Shown: positions 25,652 to 34,015 of the stretch, in pieces
How the letters are laid out: each line of letters opens with the position of its first letter
Position numbering within the stretch: the first letter of the stretch is position 1
Origin: Halobacillus litoralis
GTDB lineage: Bacteria > Bacillota > Bacilli > Bacillales > Halobacillaceae
Reading direction: 5' to 3'
Length of the DNA stretch: 64,000 nt
Assembly: GCF_020524025.1 (NCBI RefSeq)
Contig: NZ_JAIVKN010000002.1
Coordinates: 248,001 to 312,000, forward strand
Notes under the pieces: generated by a model
The model's database searches: none
Seen by the model: only the letters and a program-made list of their open reading frames with translations
Told to the model about the DNA's origin: nothing
Program-made: the position numbers and the translations under genes

Positions 25652-26806
25652 TTAATTTTCTTCCAATACTTTTCTAGCTACCAGCAGTCGCTGGATTTCA
25701 TTCGTTCCTTCATAAATCTTTGTAATTCTGGCATCCCGATAAAAACGTTCGACCGGGTATTCACCGATATAACCGATTCCACCATGGATTTGAACGGCTT
25801 TATCTGCGACTTTATTAAAGACTTCCGATGCAAAAAGCTTAGCCATGGATGCTTCCTTAATGACCTTCTTGCCTTCGTCCACCTTCTCCGCCGCCATCAT
25901 CGTCAGGGTTCTTGCCGCTTCTGTTTCTGTAGCCATATCAGCTAACATCCATTGAATCGCCTGGTTATCTGCAATCGGTTTTCCAAATTGAATGCGTTCT
26001 TTCGCGTAACTCGCAGACAGCTCAATCAACTTGTCACAGGATCCTACGGCTCTTGCTGCCAGACCTATTCGGCCCTCACCGAGAATTCTCAGCGCATTAA
26101 TATATCCCATCCCTACTTCGCCAATCACATTTTCTTCGGGAACGATACAGTCTTCAAAAATGACTTGAGCTGTATAGGATCCTCTCAATCCCATTTTTTT
26201 ATCTTTCTTTCCAACGATCAGACCCGGAAAATCTTTTTCTATTAAAAAGGCCGTTATGCCGCCTTTCGCTCCTTTTTCACGATCTGTTAACGCAAATACT
26301 GTAAACACATCCGCAACAGGAGCATTGGTAATAAAATGCTTCGTTCCATTCACGACCCAGTGATCGCCTTTTTTCTCTGCCTGGGTGGCAAGGTTCGTCG
26401 CATCTGAACCTGCTCCTGGTTCAGATAAAGCAAATGCGGCAATTTTTTCTCCTGTTGCCATTTGAGGCAGGTACTTCTGCTTTAACGACTCAGATGCCAA
26501 TTTAACCAACCCGGTACTGCCAATTCCGGTATGAGCACTGATTAAGGAAACAAATCCGTTGTGCGTCCGACCCAGCTGCTCCAGGACAACCGCCTTTCCA
26601 ACCGCATTGAGTCCAATGCCTCCATATTCTTCAGGGATACTCATTCCAAACAAACCCAGTTCCTTTGCTTTTTCTACAAGATGAGGGGGAATCGCATCCT
26701 CGTCTTCAATTTGCTGCGCATAAGGTTCTACCTCATTTTCTACAAAGTTTCGGATCATCACTTTCATTTGTTCTATTTCATCAGCAATTGTTACAGCCAT
26801 GTACAT
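25652..26806 (-). CDS. Acyl-CoA dehydrogenase, first gene of the sigma-54 operon
   Basis: A 384-residue acyl-CoA dehydrogenase with FALSEPGAGSDATNL, the QIHGGIGYIGEYPVERFYRDARI region and catalytic-base loop IYEGTNEIQRL. It is the promoter-proximal gene of an 11-gene operon running to 15156. ATG at 26806 has AAAGGATG close by; a second ATG at 26800 is possible. A -24/-12 promoter lies 36-52 bases upstream of the start, so transcription depends on sigma-54 and an AAA+ activator, most likely the product of 27967-29664. Confidence 0.94.
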   Translation of the reverse strand: MYMAVTIADEIEQMKVMIRNFVENEVEPYAQQIEDEDAIPPHLVEKAKELGLFGMSIPEEYGGIGLNAVGKAVVLEQLGRTHNGFVSLISAHTGIGSTGLVKLASESLKQKYLPQMATGEKIAAFALSEPGAGSDATNLATQAEKKGDHWVVNGTKHFITNAPVADVFTVFALTDREKGAKGGITAFLIEKDFPGLIVGKKDKKMGLRGSYTAQVIFEDCIVPEENVIGEVGMGYINALRILGEGRIGLAARAVGSCDKLIELSASYAKERIQFGKPIADNQAIQWMLADMATETEAARTLTMMAAEKVDEGKKVIKEASMAKLFASEVFNKVADKAVQIHGGIGYIGEYPVERFYRDARITKIYEGTNEIQRLLVARKVLEEN

Positions 26807-26841
26807 AACATCCTTTCATTTTTGGTCTTCACTCTTATACA

Positions 26842-26858
26842 AGCAATTTTCATGCCAG
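26842..26858 (-). promoter_or_regulatory. Sigma-54 (-24/-12) promoter of the beta-oxidation operon
   Basis: The minus strand reads CTGGCATGAAAATTGCT, which matches the sigma-54 consensus TGGCAY-N5-TTGCW with correct GG-to-GC spacing. It is 36 bases before the first start codon of the operon, after the terminator of the upstream gene. A sigma-54 activator with an intact GAFTGA loop is encoded next door. Confidence 0.88.
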
Positions 26859-26883
26859 CTCGACCGTTTCAGTAAAAAAATCC

Positions 26884-26909
26884 ATAAAAAAAGTCTGCAT
26901 AAGCAGACT
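26884..26909 (-). terminator. Terminator after the PanE-like gene
   Basis: Stem AGTCTGC/GCAGACT with loop TTAT, followed on the minus strand by a run of seven T residues. It insulates the sigma-54 operon from read-through of the regulator operon. Confidence 0.88.
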
Positions 26910-26987
26910 GGACGGGCCTTAAAGGTTTATTATTTTTTTATTCAGGGTAAGAGTCGTTTCATCTATACATTTTTAGACACTCTTCTT

Positions 26988-27065
26988 TGATTCATATTTG
27001 AATTAAAGAGAGGATATAACCATTAATGTTGATTCGTTTTTGAATGCAGTGATTCATCTTTGAAT
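26988..27065. promoter_or_regulatory. Three phased palindromic sites, candidate enhancer (UAS) of the sigma-54 activator
   Basis: Sites at 26988-27003, 27030-27045 and 27050-27065 share TGATTCRTNTTTGAAT; site 3 is a perfect GATTCA-N4-TGAATC palindrome. Starts are 42 and 20 bases apart, close to whole helical turns, and the set lies 130-220 bases upstream of the -24/-12 promoter, the usual place for enhancer sites. Sites 2 and 3 overlap the last codons of the PanE-like gene. A weaker half-site is at 27075-27081. Confidence 0.72.
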
Positions 27066-27970
27066 CGCAATTTTCGATTCATAAAATTCAGCACGCTGTA
27101 TATCGATTGGATGGCAGGTGTTTCGATTCCATTCATTTCCCCCTGCCTCTTAAGGTAACCACACATCGCCTCAACTTCCATCGGCTTTCCACGAAGACGA
27201 TCCTGAAGCATAGAGGTCTGGTGCTGTTTCGCATATTCTGCTCGAGAGAAAATCTGTGCAGCCATTGCTTCAGCGTCACCAGGGATTCCGCTGTGGGAAG
27301 CGACGGTTATGACTTCGTCACAAATGTTTTCTGCTGTTCTACGCAGATCCTTGTCTTCCAGTATTTCTCCCACACGTGCACCAGACACAGCAGAAAGAGG
27401 ATTGAACGTGGCGTTCCACATCAGTTTTTTCCACTTTCTCACCATAATCTGTTCAGATTGCACGCAATCAAGCCCGGCTTCCTGAAAGAGGTCGATAAAT
27501 GGGGAGGGGTTTGTGACTAGTGATAGTGCTCCGACAACGAGCTTCACTCTTCCCTGCTGACGTATAACCCCCGGGTTTTCGACGGCTGCCTGTACATAGG
27601 TGACCGCGGATAACACGCGGTCCTCTCCGAAGGTTTCGCTCAGAAACTCTTCATTTTCCACTCCGTTTTGTAATGTCATGACATAAGCCGTATCCTTTAG
27701 TTCAGCCTTTAGCGACTGCGCCATGTCTTTTGTATCGTTAGACTTCACACAAAATAAAAGAAGATCTGATTCTGCCAGCTCTCTATAATCATCTGTAAAA
27801 TTTCCCTCCACCACATATCCCCTGGACTCTTCCTTTATGAACAGCCCCTCTTTCTTCATAGCAGACAAATGGCTTCCTCTTGCTAAAAACGTGACATCAT
27901 GTCCCGCTTCCGCCAGTCTTCCTCCAAAGTAACACCCGACAGCTCCAGCTCCTGCCACCCCTACTTTCAT
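27023..27970 (-). CDS. 2-dehydropantoate 2-reductase family (PanE/ApbA-like) protein
   Basis: A 315-residue NADP-dependent reductase: AGAGAVGCYFGGRLAEAG at the N-terminus, catalytic Lys region WKKLMWNATFNPLSAVSG, and a helical C-terminal domain with RGKPMEVE. PanE-like enzymes reduce ketopantoate in CoA synthesis, but many paralogues reduce other 2-oxo or 3-oxo acids. Here the ATG overlaps the stop of the sigma-54 activator by 4 bases, so it is tied to that regulator and more likely serves acid catabolism than pantothenate synthesis (inference). Its 3' end contains activator-type sites. Confidence 0.88.
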   Translation of the reverse strand: MKVGVAGAGAVGCYFGGRLAEAGHDVTFLARGSHLSAMKKEGLFIKEESRGYVVEGNFTDDYRELAESDLLLFCVKSNDTKDMAQSLKAELKDTAYVMTLQNGVENEEFLSETFGEDRVLSAVTYVQAAVENPGVIRQQGRVKLVVGALSLVTNPSPFIDLFQEAGLDCVQSEQIMVRKWKKLMWNATFNPLSAVSGARVGEILEDKDLRRTAENICDEVITVASHSGIPGDAEAMAAQIFSRAEYAKQHQTSMLQDRLRGKPMEVEAMCGYLKRQGEMNGIETPAIQSIYSVLNFMNRKLRFKDESLHSKTNQH

Positions 27971-29664
27971 TCAGCATCCTCCCCTTTGCAGACCTGTAAT
28001 TGATATTTTTTCAGCTTTCGGACGATCGTTGGCTGGCTTGATTGGAGGGCCTGTGCAATTTCGTACGTATTTTTATATTTCTCTACAGCCTTTTTTAATA
28101 CTCTGGCTTCTGCAAGCTCTACAGCTTCTTTTAAAGGAACGATTGAGGACTCGGTGTTTATTGAATCTGTTGTTTCCTGATATTCTTTTGGCAGATTTTC
28201 TGTTCCCAACAAATCTTCCGGTGTTGTCACAACAAGGCGTTCAATTAAATTGGAGAGCTCCCTGATGTTTCCCGGCCACTCATAAGAAAAAAAGAAATCA
28301 TTCAAATTCGAATCCACTCGTTTTCTCATACCGTACCTTTCGTTTGCCTGTTTCAAAAACAAATCTATTAGAGGAAGAATGTCATCCCGACGGTCTTTTA
28401 AGGAAGGGATGGAAATAGGAAGAACGTTTAAGCGGTAATACAGATCTTCCCGAAAATCCCCGTTTCGGACCATTTCTTTTAAATCCCGATTGGTCGCGGC
28501 GATGATACGGACATCCACTTTTCTTGGTTTTGTCCCGCCGACCCGCTGAATTTCATTTTCCTGCAGCACTCTCAGAAGTTTGACCTGCAGCATGAGTGGC
28601 AGCTCACCGACTTCATCTAAGAAAAGCACACCTTTATCCGCCATTTCGAACATCCCCGGCTTTCCTTGACGATTCGCCCCTGTAAAAGCTCCCTGCTCAT
28701 AACCAAACAGCTCAGACTCAAGGAGGTCCCCTGGAATCGCACCACAGTTGATCTTAATAAAGTCTCCCTCTTTGGAACGCGCACTTTCTTTAAAAATATG
28801 CTTAGCCAGAATATCCTTGCCGACACCTGTTTCTCCCAGAATTAAGACGGTTGCATTGACATGAGCGATCCGCTCCGCTGTGTCATAAATCATCTTCATA
28901 GGCTCACTGTGAATGACAATTCCATCCAATCGCGACCTGCGATTTTTTAGAAGGTCAAGCTCTCTTTTATACTTGTCATTCAATTGATTCATCCTGCTCA
29001 ATTTTGTTTGAAGTTCATTCAAGTCGGATAAGTCCCTGATATTCGTAACGACTTTTTCGACTTCTCCGTCTTCATTGAACACAGGTGCTCCTGTAATTAG
29101 AGTTTCTTTCCCTTCAAAATTATCCTGAACAAGGGAAACGGTTCGTTTTTGTTTCACAACACGGTGGGTAACCGAACTCTTTAGAATCCCCCGCTTAATC
29201 AGGGCATCGACATTCTTTCCTATGTAGTACTCTTTCGGTATACCGGTAATCCGCTCGATCGCTGAATTTGTTTTCCATGTTACTCCTTTATGATCGGTAA
29301 TATAAATACCGTCATACGCATTTTCTATAATCGCATCGAGTTCCCGGGTCAACTTCTTTAAATCTTCATTTTCCGTTTTTAAAGCCGAAATTTCACTCGT
29401 TTCTGTGCCAATAAATAAGTGAGTTTCTTCTTCAGACGAAGAGCTTCGGATAAAAACAAACCGTGTGTCTCCTCTTTCAGCAAGCACAAGCTTGGATTCC
29501 GCTGCCACATCCCACCCTGGAAAGATTTCGCTGATATGAGATTCGGAGGTAAGTTCACCTTCTACATTTTTTTTCATCTTTTCGTTGAAAGAAAGGACTT
29601 GTCCATTCTTATGAAGTACCATAGCAGGAAGAGGAATTTGATCAACCATTTCGATAAGAACCAC
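27967..29664 (-). CDS. Sigma-54-dependent transcriptional activator with PAS domains
   Basis: A 565-residue enhancer-binding protein: N-terminal PAS-like region (1-90), a second PAS (about 105-215), an AAA+ domain with Walker A GETGVGKD (277-284), intact sigma-54 contact loop GAFTGA (325-330), Walker B LFLDE (347-351), and a Fis-type HTH at the C-terminus (YEIAQALQSSQPTIVRKLKKY). It resembles RocR/BkdR-like activators of Bacilli. It should sense a small molecule through PAS and drive the -24/-12 promoter at 26842-26858. GTG start at 29664; the ATG at 29649 is an alternative. Confidence 0.94.
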   Translation of the reverse strand: MVLIEMVDQIPLPAMVLHKNGQVLSFNEKMKKNVEGELTSESHISEIFPGWDVAAESKLVLAERGDTRFVFIRSSSSEEETHLFIGTETSEISALKTENEDLKKLTRELDAIIENAYDGIYITDHKGVTWKTNSAIERITGIPKEYYIGKNVDALIKRGILKSSVTHRVVKQKRTVSLVQDNFEGKETLITGAPVFNEDGEVEKVVTNIRDLSDLNELQTKLSRMNQLNDKYKRELDLLKNRRSRLDGIVIHSEPMKMIYDTAERIAHVNATVLILGETGVGKDILAKHIFKESARSKEGDFIKINCGAIPGDLLESELFGYEQGAFTGANRQGKPGMFEMADKGVLFLDEVGELPLMLQVKLLRVLQENEIQRVGGTKPRKVDVRIIAATNRDLKEMVRNGDFREDLYYRLNVLPISIPSLKDRRDDILPLIDLFLKQANERYGMRKRVDSNLNDFFFSYEWPGNIRELSNLIERLVVTTPEDLLGTENLPKEYQETTDSINTESSIVPLKEAVELAEARVLKKAVEKYKNTYEIAQALQSSQPTIVRKLKKYQLQVCKGEDAE

Positions 29665-29801
29665 CGTTTCACCGCCTCATTAGTATAGGATTGAAGTTCT
29701 GCCTGTCGCTTTTTATTAAACCTTTGCTGTACTCCCATTAAGCAGGGGGAGTGGATGGATCAGACCGGGAGCATTCCCTAAACGAAGGGGAAGACAGCCC
29801 T

Positions 29802-29833
29802 GAATGTTGAACAACGGTTGTTTTAAAACATTC
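29802..29833 (-). terminator. Hairpin overlapping the stop codon of the transporter gene (weak terminator)
   Basis: GAATGTT/AACATTC with an inner AACAAC/GTTGTT forms a stem over the stop codon at 29823, but no T run follows on the minus strand, so rho-independent activity is doubtful. Confidence 0.35.
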
Positions 29834-31193
29834 CGTATACGGTTAGTACAAGGATTAATACACTCAACACGCTCATAATATAAGTCCCGTTCCAGCGGAA
29901 ACCAATGGTCAGCCCATTCCGCTGCAGGCAATGACTCACAATAATATTGATGGCGTTTAGCGGACTCAAAACAGCTGTCATAGACCAGGACATAATAAAA
30001 ATAAGCGCCAGAAATTCAGGTGACATGCCTATATTGATCGTTGACACTTGACTGGCTAATATCGGGATGACGACAATTTGATGAATTCCAATACATGCGA
30101 AAAATAAGACAACCGCAAAGATGACAAGGACAAAGAATAGGAGGGACTGCTCAGCATTCCATAACAGGAAGGATTGAATTTGTCCCGAGAATGCTGTATT
30201 TCGAATGGCCAGACCGAATAAGCCTGCACTCAAAAACAAGGTAATCTCATGATCCATGTGTGCGATTTTTTTCAGATATTCTTTAAACTCATGCCACAGG
30301 TTTTCCCATTGTTTAAGGCTCAACGCCCAGACCAACGGCACAAAAACAGCAATTAAACTGACAAGGGTCAACATGGAAATATGAGTGATAGACTCCAGGA
30401 CAAGAAGAATACCAATCATACCGAGGAGCATAGAGAAGATTTTCCATACATTCTTTCTATGAACTTTCTCGATACCAGGGTCTTCTTTTGTATCCTCCAT
30501 CTCCTGCTTCTTTATAATCTTTAACTTTTTTGAGGAGCGCTTGAATAATAGATTTCCTATTCCAAGTTGGATGAGAGCGGCTGTTAATCCAAGTGCGATA
30601 TACTGGCTGAATTCACCACCGACCTCATATAAAACAATAGCTACAGATGCAAAATAGGGAGACCAAAGCATGGAAGAGGTAAAACCGATTAAATACGATT
30701 TCCCAAGAATCACAGGATGGATGTTAAGCTTTCCCACCATTTCGTGAACGATCTTTACAGAGCCCATATTTAAAATCGGACTAATTAAAGCAAGAGAACT
30801 GGAAAGACCAAAAAAGGCGAGCCTCGGCTGGTCTTCCCATTTTTTTAAGAAGTATTCAATCGATTGAAAATAGCCTCCTGCTTTTAAAGGAATGGAAAGC
30901 AAAGGTACCAATACGATTAAGGCTAAGAGCGGCAGGTTCTGCTGAATGCCCTCAAGACTTGTGACTGCCGGCTGTTCTTTTGTCATGGCATTAATGAGTA
31001 ATGCCAGACTAAACAAGGTTAACGTTATGAATCTGGCTATTCCTGTGACTGTCCTGACACTGATAAAATAAACAAGCAGACACAACAGAGATAAAAGATA
31101 AGACAAAGGCAGCACAGGGAGAAAGAAGTAAACGAGATATATGCCGCACATCGCAAGTATAAATATAGGTTTCCATCGAGTCTTTTTCTTCAT
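29823..31193 (-). CDS. Polytopic membrane protein, ion-transporter-superfamily-like
   Basis: A 456-residue protein with about 12 hydrophobic helices and a short basic N-terminus (MKKKTRWK). A loop LSPLNAINIIV near the C-terminus and LISPILNMGSVKI in the first half resemble paired re-entrant motifs of the IT superfamily (carboxylate or Na+/H+ transporters), but I cannot name a family. It follows an acyl-CoA dehydrogenase gene after 11 bases and shares the structured leader upstream of that gene, so uptake or export of the same acid is the best guess. The ribosome site is poor; coupling to the upstream gene is likely. Confidence 0.75.
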   Translation of the reverse strand: MKKKTRWKPIFILAMCGIYLVYFFLPVLPLSYLLSLLCLLVYFISVRTVTGIARFITLTLFSLALLINAMTKEQPAVTSLEGIQQNLPLLALIVLVPLLSIPLKAGGYFQSIEYFLKKWEDQPRLAFFGLSSSLALISPILNMGSVKIVHEMVGKLNIHPVILGKSYLIGFTSSMLWSPYFASVAIVLYEVGGEFSQYIALGLTAALIQLGIGNLLFKRSSKKLKIIKKQEMEDTKEDPGIEKVHRKNVWKIFSMLLGMIGILLVLESITHISMLTLVSLIAVFVPLVWALSLKQWENLWHEFKEYLKKIAHMDHEITLFLSAGLFGLAIRNTAFSGQIQSFLLWNAEQSLLFFVLVIFAVVLFFACIGIHQIVVIPILASQVSTINIGMSPEFLALIFIMSWSMTAVLSPLNAINIIVSHCLQRNGLTIGFRWNGTYIMSVLSVLILVLTVYGMF

Positions 31194-31204
31194 AAAAGAA
31201 CCGC

Positions 31205-32416
31205 TTATACTTCTTCCTTCACATCTGAGTATGGCCAGGCCGGCAGCATCTGGGACAATGGCTTATCTGAGCGGTAACCGAGCACATAATCGGCCTGCAT
31301 AATCGTATGAATCTCCCTTGTTCCTTCATAGATGACAGGTGCTTTTGAATTTCGCAGGAACCGTTCTACAGGGTACTCATTGGAATATCCGTAGGCACCG
31401 TGAATTTGGACAGCATCATTCGCAGCTTCATTAGCAAAATCACAGGCCTGCCACTTTGCAAGAGAGGTCTCTCTTGTATTCCTCTTTCCTTGATTTTTCA
31501 ACTCGCCAGCCTTGAACACGAGCAGACGGGACATTTGATAGCCGGCTTCCATATTGGCGATCATTTGTTTGACCAGCTGGTGTCTGCCAATCTCTTTTCC
31601 GAACGTTTCTCTCTCATGGCAGTATCTGACACTTTCTTCTAAACAGGCGAGTATTTGACCACAGGCTCCTGCAGCTACCGTGAAGCGTCCATTATCTAGC
31701 GCAGCCATGGCAATTTTAAATCCTTCCCCTTCTTTTCCAAGGAGGTTTTCCTCCGGCACTTTCACATCATCAAAAAATAATTCTCCTGTATTACCTGCGC
31801 GGATTCCTAATTTACCTTTAATGCCTCTAGAGGAAAAACCAGGCATTGTCCGCTCAACAATGAAGGCCGAAATGCCTTTATGTTTGGTATCCTTATCCGT
31901 GTAAGCGAATACAAGAAAATGATCGGCATGGTCGCAAAGCGAGATCCACGTCTTTTGTCCATTTAAAATATAGTGATCGCCATCTTTTACAGCTGTGGTC
32001 TTCAGTGAAGCGACGTCTGATCCTGCCCCGGGTTCTGTCAGACCGAAGGCTCCCACCTTTTCCCCTTTAGCTTGAGGAATGAGATACTTTTGTTTTTGTG
32101 CTTCATTTCCCCACTGCAGAAGTGTCAGGCTGTTTAATCCTGTATGCACAGAAACAGCCGTTCGAAAAGCCGTATCCCCGCGCTCAAGCTCTTCACATAC
32201 GATCGCAAGAGTATTGTAATCCATCCCGCTTCCACCATACTGCTCTGGAATACAGACCCCCATAAGATCAAGATCGGCTAAGCGTTTCATTACGGACGGT
32301 TCAAAATGTCCCCGTTCATCCCATTCCTGGATGTAAGGGTTAATCTCCTCATCTACAAACTTGCGGACAACTTTTCTGACCATTTCCTGCTCTTGAGATA
32401 ATTCAAAGTTCATCAT
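31205..32416 (-). CDS. Acyl-CoA dehydrogenase behind structured leader B
   Basis: A 403-residue acyl-CoA dehydrogenase: GLTEPGAGSDVASLKT, QIHGAYGYSNEYPVERFLRNSKA and the catalytic loop IYEGTREIHTIMQADYVLGY. The C-terminal tail (SDKPLSQMLPAWPY) is longer than in the other four paralogues of the window, so it belongs to a different subgroup; the substrate is unknown. Two adjacent ATGs (32416, 32413) follow AAGGAGGG. It is preceded by a promoter and leader terminator homologous to those of csiD. Confidence 0.92.
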   Translation of the reverse strand: MMNFELSQEQEMVRKVVRKFVDEEINPYIQEWDERGHFEPSVMKRLADLDLMGVCIPEQYGGSGMDYNTLAIVCEELERGDTAFRTAVSVHTGLNSLTLLQWGNEAQKQKYLIPQAKGEKVGAFGLTEPGAGSDVASLKTTAVKDGDHYILNGQKTWISLCDHADHFLVFAYTDKDTKHKGISAFIVERTMPGFSSRGIKGKLGIRAGNTGELFFDDVKVPEENLLGKEGEGFKIAMAALDNGRFTVAAGACGQILACLEESVRYCHERETFGKEIGRHQLVKQMIANMEAGYQMSRLLVFKAGELKNQGKRNTRETSLAKWQACDFANEAANDAVQIHGAYGYSNEYPVERFLRNSKAPVIYEGTREIHTIMQADYVLGYRSDKPLSQMLPAWPYSDVKEEV

Positions 32417-32530
32417 CCAGCCCTCCTTGTTTTTTCAGCAGGCAAAACCTGTTCGACCCTGCGTCTGTCTTTTTACCAAGAATTTCACAGTCAAGGCTTT
32501 TCCCTTCATCAATAATTCCTCTAAAAAACA

Positions 32531-32570
32531 AAAGCCAGCCATATCAAAAAAATCTTGATATAACTGGCTT
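32531..32570 (-). terminator. Leader terminator upstream of the acyl-CoA dehydrogenase (attenuator B)
   Basis: On the minus strand AAGCCAG...TTGATAT pairs to form a bipartite stem (AAGCCAG/CTGGCTT plus TGATAT/ATATCA) followed by TTTTGTTTTTTAG. It stands between promoter and gene, and no other terminator separates the liv operon from this one. Confidence 0.88.
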
Positions 32571-32624
32571 CGATCTACGTCAATGAATCTCACAGCTGAT
32601 GAGAGTCGATAGATTTACAGTTAC
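32571..32624 (-). ncRNA. Conserved leader stem, candidate antiterminator or aptamer (copy B)
   Basis: Minus strand 5' to 3': GUAACUG (32624-32618), P1 AUCUA/UAGAU (32614-32610 with 32577-32573), internal loop containing UUCAUUGACG, P2 UCUCA/UGAGA (32604-32600 with 32592-32588). GUAACUG can pair with CAGUUAU in the terminator arm over 7 bases. Both stems keep pairing while their bases differ from copy A at 14649-14699, which is covariation in support of a real RNA structure. Confidence 0.7.
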
Positions 32625-32699
32625 TTATTTTGATTTATTCCGGCGTCATTCACGGGTCATGAAAGAGATAATCTTTCTAGATGTGAATGTTCTTCTTCC

Positions 32700-32728
32700 A
32701 TTATACAATTGTTCTAATTTTCTGTCTA
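32700..32728 (-). promoter_or_regulatory. Sigma-A promoter of leader B
   Basis: -35 TAGACA (32728-32723), 17-base spacer, perfect -10 TATAAT (32705-32700). It shares GACAGAAAATTA and the GGnAGAA start region with the csiD promoter. The -35 box lies 9 bases past the stop codon of the liv binding-protein gene; the predicted leader is about 275 bases. Confidence 0.87.
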
Positions 32729-32736
32729 ATTTTTAT

Positions 32737-33960
32737 TTACTCTTCTACATCGATGGTGACGATCTCTCCATTCTCCACCGCCGCAAGACGAAGAGCTGTT
32801 GAGAACCCGCCATTTTCTCCGATTTCATCAACGGTATACACTTGTTTTTCCTCTGGGAGAGCATCTAACCCATCCTGCATATGAGCGCGGATAGCCTCAG
32901 GATCGTCAACGCTGCCAGCGGCTTTCATAGCTTCCATAAACACATTCATAGCTACATAGTGATAACCAGCTTCAGAACCAGGGTCTTCCCCGTATTTCTC
33001 ATTGTATTTTTCAATAAAGGCATCAGTTCCCGGATAGTCGGAATACGTAAGAGGCGTGACGCCGATGGATCCATTCAGCTGTTCAAAGGATCCGGTTACG
33101 CTCTTCATCTCATCCAGTTTTGCCTGGTCCATAACGATAAACCCGCCTTCAAATCCGAGTTCTCTCGCCTGCTTCGCTACTTTTGCTGTAGGTTCTGAAG
33201 GACCACCGATGAACAGGACGTCTGGATTTTCTTTCAGAGCATTGGTTACAAGCGTGAAGAAATCTGTGTCTTTTGAGAAGTCAATGGAAGAATTATAGAC
33301 AACTTCTCCCCCTTGTTCTTCCCAATAAGGAACAAGTGCTTCTGTCCAGTCTTTCCCGTACTGGGAAGCTGTCGGCAGCGCTGCCATTTTCTTGCCGTGG
33401 TTTTCCATGGCGTAGTTGGTAAATGGATCCAGGTACCCGTCATAACTTGGCGGAATACGAACGGTTAATTTGTTGCCGGCTTCTGTTACTGCCGGTTCAC
33501 TCGTATAGGCACCAATCAGGAAATTCTCCTGCTCATTGAACACCTGCATCGCTTTAATCCCCCCGCTGTGAGGAGAGAAGATAATCGGAGTATCATTTTC
33601 CTGCAGCAGTCGTTTCGCATTCGCAGCTGTTTCATTTGGTAAGTATTTGTCATCCAGCGAAACAAGGTTGTACTTATAGGTCTGTCCGTCAATTTCAAAT
33701 CCGCCGTTGTTGTTAATTTCCTCTACAGCTAAAGTAAGCCCATTTAAGGTACGCTCTCCATAATAAGCCGCCGGACCGCTTAAGGGACCACTATAGCCAA
33801 TATTGACTACTTCCTCGCCCTCTTCCACTTCAGGAGCTTCTGATTGTGTTTCACTTCCACCTTCACTTGACGTCTGCGTTGAATTGTTATCAATACAACC
33901 TGCCATTACAAACAGAGCAGCCATGACCAATAATAATGCCGATAACTTGAGAATTCTCAT
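32737..33960 (-). CDS. Branched-chain-amino-acid-type ABC transporter substrate-binding lipoprotein
   Basis: A 407-residue type I periplasmic-binding-protein lipoprotein: lipobox MAGC (Cys21), Ser/Glu-rich linker, then VVNIGYSGPLSGPAAYYGERTLNGL, typical of LivJ/LivK-like receptors. ATG at 33960 has GGGAGGATATTCA before it; the frame is open to 34122 but that would overlap livF. It is the last gene of the synthetase-livHMGF operon. In that context the ligand may be an aromatic or branched carboxylate instead of an amino acid (inference). Confidence 0.92.
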   Translation of the reverse strand: MRILKLSALLLVMAALFVMAGCIDNNSTQTSSEGGSETQSEAPEVEEGEEVVNIGYSGPLSGPAAYYGERTLNGLTLAVEEINNNGGFEIDGQTYKYNLVSLDDKYLPNETAANAKRLLQENDTPIIFSPHSGGIKAMQVFNEQENFLIGAYTSEPAVTEAGNKLTVRIPPSYDGYLDPFTNYAMENHGKKMAALPTASQYGKDWTEALVPYWEEQGGEVVYNSSIDFSKDTDFFTLVTNALKENPDVLFIGGPSEPTAKVAKQARELGFEGGFIVMDQAKLDEMKSVTGSFEQLNGSIGVTPLTYSDYPGTDAFIEKYNEKYGEDPGSEAGYHYVAMNVFMEAMKAAGSVDDPEAIRAHMQDGLDALPEEKQVYTVDEIGENGGFSTALRLAAVENGEIVTIDVEE

Positions 33961-34015
33961 TGAATATCCTCCCATGGTTTGGTGTTTTTTTAATCCTGTA
34001 AAAAGAGACGAGACA

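Noticed and set aside
26988-27065. CRISPR-like short repeats
   Set aside because: Only three 16-base copies with unequal spacing, partly inside a coding sequence, no cas genes; a regulator-binding array explains them better.
27023-27970. Assignment as panE of the pantothenate pathway
   Set aside because: Fold matches, but it is translationally coupled to a sigma-54 activator and no pan genes are near, so the pathway role is not supported.
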